Shown: positions 1 through 10,719 of the stretch, in pieces | Numbering within the stretch: the first letter of the stretch is position 1 | Layout of the letters: every line of letters begins with the position of its first letter | NCBI RefSeq assembly: GCF_000005505.3 | Contig: NC_016132.3 | Coordinates: forward strand, 5,146,001-5,210,000 | Direction: 5' to 3' | Length of the DNA stretch: 64,000 nt | Origin: Brachypodium distachyon | Taxonomy: Eukaryota > Streptophyta > Magnoliopsida > Poales > Poaceae | Position numbers and translations under genes: made by a program | The notes under the pieces: generated by a model | What the model was told of the DNA's origin: nothing | Databases searched by the model: none | What the model saw: the letters and a program-made list of their open reading frames with translations, nothing else

Positions 1-395
1 GCAAGTATTTTTCCATAGAAAGCACAAAGCAGTATGGCAACCAAATAATTCCCAGCTTGCATACATAGGCTGCTTTGGAGAGGGCAGATGCAGATTTTTT
101 TTCTTCACAGCACCATGTTTCAGATTAACCCTTTTTTAAAGATTGCTAACAATGGACTTTATACTCTGCAAGCTGGGTCCGGCGGTAATAAGGCTTAGTA
201 GTATGTCAATGGTCATTCTCTTAAATTTTCAACAAGTATATGCCCAAAACGTGTACTCCATATGTTTCATCATAGGAGGCATATTTGGTTTCGCTGGAAC
301 AATGGGTTGCTAGAAAAATATTAGGTTTTGCTGAAAAAATGTTTGGAACAAAAATTACTTAATTAATATACGGTTTATATACAGAAACATAATTA
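1..395. other. Intergenic, nothing recognised
   Basis: AT-rich sequence without a supported ORF or a clear repeat. It ends at the 15-bp target duplication of the retroposon that follows. Confidence 0.4.
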
Positions 396-410
396 TCAAT
401 TTGTACTTTT

Positions 411-2235
411 TTTTGAGAGATCAACGGGGGGATGAAACCCGAATATATTCCCAAAAGGAAACCCGAAGGGCAATTCACCTTGCCGGAGCAAGGAACACAT
501 GAAAAATACAAAAACCCAATACACACGAAAGAGGAAAACTCCTAAACATCTGCGACTAGGAGACTCCAATTACAGCACAGGTCATGTTGTAGCCGACACC
601 GGGCGACGAGCAGAGAAAGGAGACTGTCAATGGCCGCGCAAACGCCTGAAGACAGCACAGAAATGAACTTTGAACCACGCGTTGCGCCGTTCCGAACAAC
701 TCCAACGGCCAGCAGGCAAAACAACCGAAACTCTTTCCAATCGACAGCAACACAATCAGCAACCCTCAACCACCACACACACACCGCCGGAAATTCCAGG
801 GATGGTTGGTGAGTACGTAGGAGAGAGGAGAAGAGTCGAGCTCGTCGATCACGCACAATGGATGGGGGGTACATCCACAATGGAAGAACGCGATCAAAAA
901 GAGTGCAGCAAGTGAAAACATCTCCACGAGATGGAAGGGCATAGCCCACGAGGAGTGTAAATGAAGAGCACATGCGACGGCCCATTGGAGACAAGAATGG
1001 CGATGAAGCTGTGGCGCAGTGGGGATATGTACTAAGCTTGAACACGGTGGCGAGGAGCTCAGTGGGACTACAGGAGCATTGTGGAAGGTGGAAGGTTGGT
1101 TTCACAAATCAAAAGCCGCATACAGCACACACGCCCTCTATCACGGCCATCTTCGACAGGAGGATGCCGCTTCCATGGCTGCCATTTGCATAACCACGGA
1201 TCCTAGAGCTCAACAGCACAGGTTGTATAGAGATCTCAAGGTCAAAACCACGACACCAGCCGTTAAGCGATGCCGCCACCACAGCTGCCAACTGTAAGCC
1301 ATGGTTACCGAAGGCATGACAATGCCATAGCCAACGGAGGGAGGGACGATGAGAGAAAAAAGGAGCACGAAGCATCACTCTAATCAGCGTGAACATCAAG
1401 TTGTTTTTGAACTGTGAGGTGCAAGGGAAGGGGCTGGTGATGGTGGGATGGGGATGAGGCTGGTGCAGACCTGAGGGATGCAACAGAGGTTGGTGGCGGA
1501 GCCAGAAATTGGCGGCGGCGGCCACGCATGGCTGGGGGCATGGAGTGGAGGCGGCCGGACGAGGGATGGCGAGGGTGAGGCCCGGATTTGGCAGGGACCG
1601 AGCACGGGATGGATGGCGAGGGGAAGCGGGTGCAGGCGGCAAGGCCGACGGCGGCGGTTGGCCGGAGTAGGGCCGAGGAGCCCGCGGGACGCGCGACCCG
1701 TGCCGGTACACACACGCACGGGGCGAGGAGGTCCCGGATCTTGGCCGAGGAAGCCGGATCTGGCCGCCGGGTGGAGGGGGGAGGAGCCCGAGGCTCCCCA
1801 TGGACGGCGATGCGGGGCGGAGCGGCTGGAGGGCGCCGGGAGAGCTGGCGTAGGAGGCTCCCCCGGATCTGGACGAGCAGCAGCCGGATCCGTGGAAGAG
1901 GGGAGAAGGTGAGGAGGAGCTCGAGGTGGAGTGGAGCGGAGCGGTGTGGAGGAGCGGCAGGCAGCGCGCGCCGCATCGCCGGATCCGGGGAACAGGCCGG
2001 CAGATCTGCAGAGAGCAGTCCGGGCGATTTTGGGCGGCTTGCACGGGAGATGGAGCAGCAGCAGTCCCGCCGCCACCATCCTCGTCGGCCGCACGATTTC
2101 CAGCGGCCTTCTCCAGCGGCGGCGAGGGGAGAGGAAGGGAGGGAGGGTGGCGGTGGCTGGCGGCAGGGGTCGCCCCCGAGTTGCCCGAGCTGGGCGACGC
2201 GAGAGCAAGCAGACGACACCACAAGACCGTATATC
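411..2235 (-). mobile_element. Poly(A)-type retroposon with 15-bp target-site duplication
   Basis: The insert lies between tcaatttgtactttt (396-410) and tcaatttgcactttt (2236-2250), a 15-bp direct repeat with one mismatch. Its left edge is a T run, so on the minus strand the element ends in a short oligo(A), as expected for target-primed retrotransposition. The 5' part (about 1400-2235) is very GC-rich and the 3' part is ordinary. Long overlapping ORFs occur in the GC-rich part on both strands, but they are proline/arginine/alanine-rich and show no domain. No reverse transcriptase is visible, so it is either a non-autonomous LINE derivative or a retrocopy of a non-coding RNA. The retroposon call is firm; the family is unknown. 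Confidence 0.6.
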
Positions 2236-2250
2236 TCAATTTGCACTTTT

Positions 2251-2723
2251 GAAAACGTGAATCTAATTATACTAGTTTCATATATGTATAAACCATGTTG
2301 ATAAATTTTGTCTTTACGGAACCTAACACGACTTATACTATAAGCGAATGGAGTAGTTTTTATGCACCGGAAGGGTGGTATCATCCTTCTCTATAGCACA
2401 CTCTGCCTCTCACTTTCGTTCGATACCTAACGTGACAATAGGTGTTATAGATGACCATGATCGATCAATCTTCCCCATGCACGCAAAAAAATATTCTTCC
2501 GAACCTAAATAATTTAGGATCGAAGGGAGAAACTGGGAGATTCTTGGTGTCGTGGCGCAAATAGCGAGTTTTCAGACAGTATGTTCAAAAGCAGTGCCTT
2601 TTTTTTACAATAAAAGCAGTGGCTACAGAACCGCGCTTTAATTGGCCACGAGAATTCGAATCCAGATAGAGAGGTACGGGCCAGGTCCAGCCCGTTCCGG
2701 TCAACTCTGGGCCTCCGGCTATG
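2251..2723. other. Intergenic with small Stowaway-like remnant
   Basis: A short foldback at about 2496-2530, with cttccgaacctaaat facing atttaggatcgaaggg, looks like a deleted Stowaway-type MITE. The final 130 bp should hold the 3' UTR of the transporter gene on the minus strand. Confidence 0.35.
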
Positions 2724-4589
2724 TTAGCGCAGCCCACCGTCTCCCCCCGCGCTGGCCTTCTCCACGTCGCCAGTCGTCGCCCCCGCCTTCCCATCAGCAG
2801 CATCGACAACAGCCGTGGCGTCCCCGTAGCCCAGCTGCTCATCCTCGCCGCACTCGTCATCGTGCGCGACGTCGTACGTGGCATGAAGCCCGACGAGCAC
2901 ATAGTAAACGAGCATGACGGCGGTGCAGACCCCGAACCGGACGAAGGCCTGCGCACCGAGGGAGCCCATGAGGAAGAGATTGGTGGCGATGGAGAGCGAG
3001 GGCAGCCACGGCACGAGCGGCACGCCCCAGACCTTGGGCGCGCGCGCCGCGGGCACCATCAGCTGGATCCCCAGCGTCCCGATCACCCAAGCCGGCACAA
3101 GCACCACGTAACCCTCCCACCTCTCCGGCGCCGCGCCCCAGTACGCCGCGATCCCGGCCGACGACGCGATGATCACAACCAGGAACGCCACGAACCTCAG
3201 CGCGTGCGCCCGCGTCGTGACGCCCCTGACGTAATACCTCCTGACCAGCAGCGCCGTGGCCATCATCATGAAGATGAAGAGCGTGCTGATGGACAGCAGG
3301 CTGGCCAGCACGTCGAGGCTGGAGAAGAAAGCGATGCAGGCGGCCAGGACGGCGATGAGTATGGTGGCGTTGACCGGCGTGCCCGTCCTCGGGTGCACCA
3401 GCGCGAACACGGGCGGGATGATGTGGCTCCGCGCGATGTGCGTCGTGTACCGCGCCTGCCCCAGCGCACCCACCAGCATCACCGTCGTCATCCCCTTGAG
3501 CGCCCCCAGCGCCACCACGTACTGCGCCCAGTGCATCCCCACGCTGCTGAACGCCACCGAGTAGGCGGCGCTCCGGTCGATCGCCGTGTACGGCTGCATC
3601 ATGCTCAGCACCAGCGCCATCACGCAGTAGATGACGGTGATCACGGACATGGAGCCCAGCAGCCCCAGCGGGATGTCCCTCGACGGGTTCTTGGTCTCCT
3701 CCGCCATGGTGGCGATGTTGTCAAACCCACCGTACGCGAAGTAGACGATCGCCGCCGCCCGGAACACGCCCGGCACCCCGTGCGGCATGAACGGGGTCAG
3801 GTTGCTCGGCTTGGCGTGGATGAATCCGGCCACGATCACGAACGCGATCACCACCACGTGCACCGCGGACGCCACCCAGTTGATCCTGGATGTGCCCTTG
3901 GCGCTCAGCATGGCCATGGTCGCGGTGACCGCGATCACCACCACGGCCACCGGGTCCAGCTCGTTGTACCCTTCGACAAGCGACGTGTGGATCCGCAGCT
4001 TGCTCACCGGCATGTTGATGAGCGAAGCCAGGTAGGACGTCCAGGAGCGCGCCACGGCGGCCGTGCCGATGATGCTCTCGAGGATGAGGTTGGCGGCGGC
4101 GATGAAGGCCGCCACGTCGCCGAGCTCCACGCGGAGGTACGCGAAGGATCCCCCCGCAACGGGGATCTCCACGGCGAACTCGGTGTAGCAGAAGACGGAG
4201 AGCATGGCGGAGAGGCCGGACACCACGTAGGAGAGCACGATGGCCGGGCCGGCGTCGTCGTGCGCCTCCTGGCCCGTGAGCACGAAGATGCCGGCGCCGA
4301 TGACGGAGCCGAACCCGAACCACGTCAGGTCCCACCACGTCAGGCACCGGCGCATCTCGTTCTCGCTGCGCCGGCGGAGCGCGCCCAGCTCGATGGCGTC
4401 GGTGGAGCGGCCCGTGAAGCGGTCACGGAGCCGTGCCGGGGTCGCCGCCAGCGCGGAGCGGTACGCGCCCCAGCTCGAAAACGACGGCTCGGGGAAGAAG
4501 TCGTCCTTGTGCCAACGCCAGTAGCTCCGGCTGTCGGCCACTGGCTTGGACGCATACTGCTCCTGCGGCGGCGTCTCCACGGGCGCCAT
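2724..4589 (-). CDS. Cationic amino-acid transporter (CAT family, APC superfamily)
   Basis: A single-exon, GC-rich gene for a 621-residue polytopic membrane protein. Plant CAT proteins carry cationic and other amino acids across the plasma or vacuolar membrane, usually with protons. The soluble N-terminus (about 1-80) is followed by roughly fourteen hydrophobic segments. The first one carries the APC signature GAGIFVLTG (residues 98-106), then EIPVAGGSFAYLRVELGD and the AEETKNPSRDIPLG loop typical of CATs. The C-terminal tail is hydrophilic and Gly/Ala/Asp-rich. Length matches plant CATs (about 570-640). The start is the first ATG in frame, in a gccATGg context, with a TATA-like catatatc on the minus strand at about 4673-4680, some 85 nt upstream. 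The lack of introns suggests the CAT1/5/8-like group, which is inference. Substrate and exact membrane cannot be read from sequence. Confidence 0.93.
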   Translation of the reverse strand: MAPVETPPQEQYASKPVADSRSYWRWHKDDFFPEPSFSSWGAYRSALAATPARLRDRFTGRSTDAIELGALRRRSENEMRRCLTWWDLTWFGFGSVIGAGIFVLTGQEAHDDAGPAIVLSYVVSGLSAMLSVFCYTEFAVEIPVAGGSFAYLRVELGDVAAFIAAANLILESIIGTAAVARSWTSYLASLINMPVSKLRIHTSLVEGYNELDPVAVVVIAVTATMAMLSAKGTSRINWVASAVHVVVIAFVIVAGFIHAKPSNLTPFMPHGVPGVFRAAAIVYFAYGGFDNIATMAEETKNPSRDIPLGLLGSMSVITVIYCVMALVLSMMQPYTAIDRSAAYSVAFSSVGMHWAQYVVALGALKGMTTVMLVGALGQARYTTHIARSHIIPPVFALVHPRTGTPVNATILIAVLAACIAFFSSLDVLASLLSISTLFIFMMMATALLVRRYYVRGVTTRAHALRFVAFLVVIIASSAGIAAYWGAAPERWEGYVVLVPAWVIGTLGIQLMVPAARAPKVWGVPLVPWLPSLSIATNLFLMGSLGAQAFVRFGVCTAVMLVYYVLVGLHATYDVAHDDECGEDEQLGYGDATAVVDAADGKAGATTGDVEKASAGGDGGLR

Positions 4590-5817
4590 GGCTTCGCGCT
4601 TCGATGCCCGTAAGCCTTCGTGTGGACTGGAAGGAAAGGGGAGGAAGGAGTGTGGTGAGCTTCAGCCGTGCCGATATATGTGGGCGTCGAGCGTGGCTTG
4701 GTCAATGAGTGAGACGCCCTTCTTTTGTAGTTTTGCGCTCGTATACAGATATCTTTCTCCCATTGGGCTGCATCAGCTATCGCCTATCTGAATTTTTTTT
4801 CCCGTGTGAAGCCAAGGCTCTTCAGGAAAACCGGCAAGTCGTTGTTGCTTCTGAGTCGATGTGATGCATTTACATTACCTTACTTGCTCCAATTAGTGTG
4901 AAATGATTGTAGGGAGATTGAAATGGAGTACTGTAGCTCGTATAGATTGGAATTATGTCGTTGGCAATTTGGCATGGCTCTGAACTGCACGGATGCGCAC
5001 TGGTTGGCTGATGACGATCACATCAATCAGCAATGGTATCCCAATAATTGCACGTATTTCCGAGAATCCCAAGGTGTTTGGAACCCCAACAAGTAGGATA
5101 TGGTTCGGCTTGAAAGTTTGAAGATGGCTTGATTGAACACCACATGAACACGGCCAATTCTTCCTGTCGGAATTACTTGTCACTCTGTGACGAGTAATTT
5201 GGGTCGGAGGAAGTATTTTGTTTGAAGATATCCTCCCGTTATCTTGTTATACGGTGCAAATAGTAAAGTAGCCCGGAAATGATAAGTCTCGTCATGCCCA
5301 ACCATCGAGTGATTTTTAGGCCTGACCAGCAGCGCAAGGCATTCCAAATTAAGGCGATTCGATTTAGGCCTGACAGCGCAAGGCATTCCAAATTAAGGCG
5401 ACGCGATGGCTATGACAGCCTGACATTCATCTTATTTGAAGTAAAACAACGACAAGAATTTACGATCGAAGTGAGTAGTTTTTTTCTTCTTCAGGAAATT
5501 CACATATAAGTTGTGTTTAAATAATTCTGCACCAAAGAGTTAGCAACACCGTAACTCGTAACGATGAGTCAGTTCTATTTTTTTTTTCTCTTCATCTAAT
5601 CCGATACATCAACAATTACAATTCGTGGCAAAGGACGGAGGGTCAGCTGCAATGGTGCAGAACTTGGTAAAGTGAGTATTTTTTTCTAGAAAAGTTAAGA
5701 GCATTTTTCATGTTTAACTCTCTAGTTCGAAATGGCATTTCTTTCTAAATATAAATAGCAAACTCTTTTTGTAATTTGCTTGGCAATCTCTAACTGTGTA
5801 GCTCAAATCGTCTCCAA
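4590..5817. other. Promoter region and intergenic; 38-bp tandem duplication
   Basis: Holds the transporter's upstream region. At about 5318-5405 a unit of about 38-40 bp containing gcgcaaggcattccaaatta occurs twice in tandem. No coding signal is seen. Confidence 0.4.
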
Positions 5818-6214
5818 CAAAAATTAGAGTACATTTCAGAAAACCACAGGTTTCGGGGCTAGAGTTTCACGGAGGCACAAGTTTTGTGGTTTACAACAGA
5901 AAACCACAGATTTTGAGCCTAATTGTTTCAGAAAACCCAAAAGATCCGGATTTGTCATTTTGACAGCGAAACCGACAGATAGGGCCCACAGTTAAGTCGC
6001 CATGTCAGACGAACTCTTTTTTCTCCGGCCCCTCATCTTAGTCTATATTTGCAGTTTGCAATTAACTCCAAATCAAATAAAAAAACAGAAAATTAGCACA
6101 TCTTTTGGCCGGCCGTGCCTTGTAGCAAGCCGCCGGAGATGGGTTACGACGACCGCCGTGACCTCGTTGTCGAATCCTAATCAAGCCCACGGCTCCTTCA
6201 CGGGGAGCGTGCAA

Positions 6215-6352
6215 GGCCGGGGGCGCGGCGTCGCCGACATTGCACTGGAGGACGCCCGAGCCGCAGTCGCCCGTGGCGCAGGTGAACCTGCCGGTCGCGA
6301 CGTCCTGGGAGCAGAGCATGCGCGCCCACATGCGCCCGGACCAGCTCGCCGA
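6215..6352 (-). pseudogene. Thaumatin-like protein fragment captured by the Pack-MULE
   Basis: The minus-strand translation contains SWSGRMWARMLCSQD and then TGRFTCATGDCGSGVLQC. This is the thaumatin/PR-5 core: the WSGR(F/M)W(A/G)R segment and the CATGDCGG-type cysteine motif. Only about 45 of the usual 220 or more residues are present, with no signal peptide in the normal place and no C-terminal cysteines. The fragment sits inside the TIRs of a MULE, so it is a captured exon piece, not a working gene. A neighbouring GC-rich block (about 6455-6620) may be a second captured fragment, but I do not recognise it. Confidence 0.7.
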
Positions 6353-6887
6353 CGCGTCATCAATCAAACAAAGAGCGGTGGACGTTGCAAAGAAGCAGAG
6401 TACCTGGAAACAGAAGAGCAAGCGACCAGAGACAGAGAGCGACATGAGCTGGGCTGAGTGGCGGCAGCGGCGGAGCCGCCGTGGCGCGCAGCGGCGGCGG
6501 CACGCCCCAGAACGGCGGCCCGCAGCAGCGGCGCGCGGGGACGGCGACGGTGCGCGAGGAGCGGCGGCGGAGGTGGAGGCGTGGCCGCGGGTACGGAGGA
6601 ACCGAGGCAGCCAGGTAAGGGTAGATGTGTTAATTTTAATTTTCTGTTTTTTTAATGTTATTTGTTGTTGTTTTTTGCGGGGAAAATTTTATTTGTTGTT
6701 GGGTGCAAATATAGACTTGGATGAGGGGCTGGGGAAGAAATAGTTCGTCTGACGTGGCAACTGACATGTGAGCCATCTCTGTCGATTTCGCTGTCAAATT
6801 GACAAAACCGGGTTATTTGGGTTTTCTAAAACAATTAGACTGAAAACTTGTGGTTTTCTATGCAATCCACAAAACTTGTGCCTCCGT

Positions 6888-7274
6888 AAAAAAGATAGCT
6901 CCATGAGCAAAAGCCCCTGTCATGATGAACCCTGCAATATATTGATGATGAGTATATAAAGCAGGTTGAGTAGTAAAGTCTTGCGCTATGAATGCATAAG
7001 CAGGTAAAGAGTACATATGTTGAGCTACTAAGGAAGTAATAATACCTAAAGAAGCTAGAGCAAGACCTAATTGAAAATGAATCGAATTATTGATTGTGTC
7101 GTAAAGGCCCTTATGCCCCCGCCCTAATCGACCCCTCGGAAGAGTATGCGCTTCTAAAAGATCTTTGATACTGTGTCCAATTCCGAAGTTAGTTCCATAC
7201 ATGTGACCGGCAATGAGAAAAATAAATGCAATAGCTAAATGATGGTGCGCAATATCGGTCTGCCACAAACTTTG
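6888..7274 (-). pseudogene. psaB: Nuclear copy of plastid psaB fragment (NUPT)
   Basis: The minus-strand frame reads as an internal piece of photosystem I P700 apoprotein A2, including [48 protein letters not shown] and [19 protein letters not shown]. About 128 of some 734 residues are present, with no start and no end. Both edges fall in psaB codons, and MULE terminal repeat sequence resumes on each side. A few substitutions against the conserved plastid protein (for example PRGRLG in place of PGGRLG) fit a nuclear copy free of selection. Confidence 0.92.
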
Positions 7275-7300
7275 GTTTTCTGAAATTTATTCAAAAATTA

Positions 7301-9640
7301 AAATGTCTAGACCGACAAGTCATCTATCAAAATACAGGGCCAAAAAAAAATGTCACCTATCAAAATCAGCCGGCAGCGGACGAGCCAAAGATCTGCCCTG
7401 ACGAGAACGTGAATGCAAAGGCTGGTCGGGCTGTACCCACTGCCCCCTTAAAAAAGAAAACAACTATCCCGCCCGTTACGCACACTACGTAGATCGAGTC
7501 CACGCAGTAGTGCAGCGCAGCGCAGCTTCACATGCTAACTAACTTGTCGTCCACTGTGCCACAAGCTTACAAGCTCCAGCTTTACAAGTCGTAAACAAGT
7601 CCCAAGCTCCAGTCCGGCTTCTGACTCGTCCCTCAGTCGATCCACCGTTAATATCCGGACACACGCTAGCAACAGGGAGGCCGGATACAATACTTAAAAT
7701 ATCCGGACGTGTCCGGCCGGCAGCCGATCCAGCGAAGTGGCTCGAGATTCGTCCCCATGGGTCCGGGCGCGTACGTACGTAGCCCGGCAACTAGCTAAGA
7801 TCCGGATCCTTGAAAGCACATGCGAGGATTCAGACAAAAAACGGCCGAGGCGAGCAACCAGGCAGATGATCCAAGATCCGCAGGTCGTCCTCGCGGCCGG
7901 GTCATGCGCGTTTGTTCCCTTGTGCTTGGCTTTGGCTTCGCTCGCGCATCGGCCAAGCAAAAGCACGTCACGGTTTCGCCCGACCGGTTGTTTGCGGCAG
8001 TGACCATGTATCCATGATTGTGAGATCTTTGTACTCATCGTCTGACTATGTACTTGATCAGGATCGAGCGTATCCAGAAGGTGATCCGGCCTGCGTGTGA
8101 TTGCGTAGAATATGCAGAAGACCCTTCGGAGAGAAAATGTAAAATGTACCGGCAGTTGGTTTCTTTCGTGCTTGCTAGCCTACACGCACGGAGGAGTCTG
8201 AATGTCTGACCGACCGGGAGAGAGATGATGGCAGAGTTTTGCGTCCATGTAAAGCAAGAAAGACGTACGGGGTATGGGGTTTTCGGTCACTACAGCTGTA
8301 CAGCAGTCCAGCGACAGGCGATCGACAGCTACTAGAAAGCATTTTCGAAAAAAAAAAGGGCTACTCCAAGACCTGTAGATACTCCAAGGTGGGCCCGAGT
8401 CGGAGTGCACGCTTGTGCCGGGGAATCAAGCAAAAGCCTTTTCCGGTGCTCGATCAATTCCTGATCCATCACGCTCCTGTGGATCGCGGCCTATTCTCTT
8501 GCCGGGAACGAGCTGCTCCAAGACCATGACCTGACGACGTGCAGACAAGATCGACGAAGAGACCGACGGTGATGCTTCTTTGCTTGCCAATACTTCTTGA
8601 GGTGTGATGACCTGTACTTTCTCAGTTTCTACCGTTGGCATTTAGTCATGGGTCACCGACATTTCCTGCTACCAGACGTGCTGGTTAAGAACTTAAGATG
8701 CGCTTTGATTCAGAAACTCTAGAACGGAGTACTGCCGCAAGGGAGCAAAAAAATTACATCGATCCCTTGGTTGACCACAAGAGAGTTGCCGGTTTAATTT
8801 GCTCTTCGGTGTCATCGACACGACATCACACATTTTGCTATTAGCCGACCCAGCTACCAATTATATCATTGCTCTTAGGTATGATCTCGGTTGTGACTTG
8901 CCCTTCGACTTCATCGGGGACACATTTTCGTCGCAGCGGGTCTCGGTGGCGCATGCCCCTTCGACTATGCCATCTACAAGACTGTGGAGGTTGCATCTCG
9001 GCTATGAGTCATCCTTCGATTCCATCTGCGTCACATCGGCGTCGTGGTGGGTCTTGGCGGCAAATGGCCCTTCGACTATGCCGACTTCGTATTGTAAGTG
9101 TCGTGGCGAGGCCTCGGTTGTGTGCTGCCCTTCAGCTACGGCGATGACATAGTGTCTAGACTCGGCAGATCGATGCCTTTTGACTACATCGTCGGTGCGC
9201 CTTGTTGTGCATTTCTTCTTTAATTGGCATGTATCGAGATCCTAGGTTTTTCTTGTGTTTCTTTTGACATTTGCTGCCGTTGTAATCCTTGCATCTCATT
9301 CTTTCATTTAATTAAAAGTGGTGTGGCTGCGTTCGTAGTTTCCTTTAAAAAGAAAAGATCTTCCTTTTTGTTGCAGTCTTAAATTTCTAGAACTGCTTGA
9401 CCTGAAGGTATGTTTGTTTCACTCCAGGTTTCAACGGAAGTTGGAACCAGGAGCTTTTGTCCGTGATCATCTAAAAAAAGTACTACAAGACATGCTCTAC
9501 GCATACTTTCAGAAGAAGACTGTCACTGAAATTACTGTTAGATGTCATTGACACAACATGCTCTCTAGCTGGGAGCTTTGATTCAGCATTGATAATCATG
9601 AACTAAGCCCTCGTCGCAACGGCCACGTGAAGCACATTCA
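7301..9640. other. Intergenic; diverged tandem repeats at 8890-9190
   Basis: No gene is supported. Between about 8890 and 9190 the motif gcccttcgactatgcc recurs four or five times in irregular units, followed by a T-rich stretch ending in ttaattaaaag, which could be the 3' part of a retroposon. The rest (7301-8880) is unremarkable mixed-GC sequence. Confidence 0.4.
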
Positions 9641-9846
9641 GGCCTCCTTCATTCAAAGAATTTTCTTTAGGAAAGGATTGAAATTCTTATACTCAATTCT
9701 TATTTTTTCTACATCGATTGTTTGATCCATAGGTTGAATCCTATAGGATTTCTTTTGATTCCTCGCTCTACATTTATAGAAAATTTAGCATCCACTCAAA
9801 CCTTTTGAAAATATTCCTTTGATCTTATTGTCTTTCAGTCAAACAA
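9641..9846. repeat. Possible MITE with degenerate terminal inverted repeats
   Basis: AT-rich segment beginning ggcctccttcattcaaag and ending with a sequence whose complement reads gtttgtttgactgaaag. This looks like the common grass MITEs that start ggcc(t/c)... and mimic 'tcaaaggaatt'. The ends are diverged, so the family is uncertain. Confidence 0.35.
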
Positions 9847-10719
9847 ACTTTGGTGCAAACATAATCGTGGAGGGTTCGAATGGAAATGGCATTGTGATCC
9901 TGGATTTTTCCTACCGAACAGTTGCCGCCGTGATGGAAACCAGGCAGCTCTGATTCTGATGATGGCATCGAAAAGCCCAACATTTTTGGATCAGATAAGT
10001 CGAAGCATGGGCTGGGCTCCGACAAAGACCAATCCCGTAGAGCTTCATTCACTATGGGCCGCTCCAAATGGGTAAACAATACTTTGCTTGTCCACGGAGC
10101 AACAATTCCTGAAGGCCCAAGATTAGGAAAATTGAGCGCACGAGAGAATTATGCCGATTCCACGTTCATTCCCAAGGCTCATCGAGACTCTGATTTTTTT
10201 TTCCTCATGCTGAAGATGTAGGTAAATATGGAAGTTCATCTGCCACGTTAGTATCGCTGCAACACATTCAGCACTGCCCGCTTCAATCCGGAAAATCTCA
10301 GAGAGATTCTGGAGGACATGGGCAGCTTTCTGCAAAGTAAGCGCACAGTTCCATGCATTATTCCAGTTGTTAGATTGCAGCGCTTGCACTTTTGGAAATG
10401 GTAGCACCTATATACTTGAGCTAGTTTGTCTTCCACAAGGTAGTGAGGTTTGAATTAGTTGCAGCACGGGGTTGAGCATCTAGGCTCTAGCCCTGGCTGA
10501 TTAGTTTCGAAAGGAAGAGCGCACTGGATGCCTTGCTTGCGGCAGCAAAAGTCGCAAAGTCACCAAAGCGCCATGCGTGCATGCAGAGATCATGGTGCCA
10601 CAACACATCCTAAAAGCAAATTAGTGAAACGGAACGAACATAACGCCGGATCACCAAGACGATCCCTGAACCCCACCCAGATTGCAGCCGTCAGCCGCGC
10701 TGAGAGACCAACCTAGCAC
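9847..10719. other. Intergenic; protein-like open stretch, unidentified
   Basis: A plus-strand frame stays open from about 9940 to 10215 with a Ser/Asp-rich, protein-like composition (SSDSDDGIEKPNIFGSDKSK near its start), and a minus-strand frame is open at 10123-10407. Neither has a recognisable domain or a good start. They may be remnants of a transposon or of a lost gene. The last 200 bp should contain the promoter of the next gene. Confidence 0.3.

Larger units (their letters stand above)
5827..7291. mobile_element. Pack-MULE (Mutator-like, long TIRs, 9-bp target duplication)
   Basis: The left terminal inverted repeat (about 5827-6065) is inverted at about 6704-7291. The arms share long blocks such as acggaggcacaagttttgtg and gccaacgtcagacgaact-like stretches. 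A perfect 9-bp direct repeat, caaaaatta, flanks the element at 5818-5826 and 7292-7300, the target duplication size of MULEs. The interior is GC-rich and carries host gene sequence (see 6215-6352). No transposase is present, so it is non-autonomous. The right arm is interrupted by plastid DNA at 6888-7274, after which the outermost TIR bases resume. A second, one-armed member of the family lies at 51108-51340. Confidence 0.8.

Noticed and set aside
1109..2384. Long ORFs on both strands in the GC-rich block
   Set aside because: Low-complexity Pro/Arg/Ala translations in several frames at once, inside a retroposon; no domain and no preferred frame.
2721..4613. 630-codon plus-strand ORF
   Set aside because: Antisense shadow of the GC-rich transporter gene; it has His/Arg/Asp-rich filler composition and no domain.
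6062..6445. 127-codon ORF as a complete thaumatin-like protein
   Set aside because: Only about 45 codons match the family; the rest is transposon sequence read in frame.
6858..7268. Open psaB frame as a functional photosystem gene
   Set aside because: Only an internal fragment is present, surrounded by nuclear transposon sequence; a true psaB is plastid-encoded and about 734 codons long.
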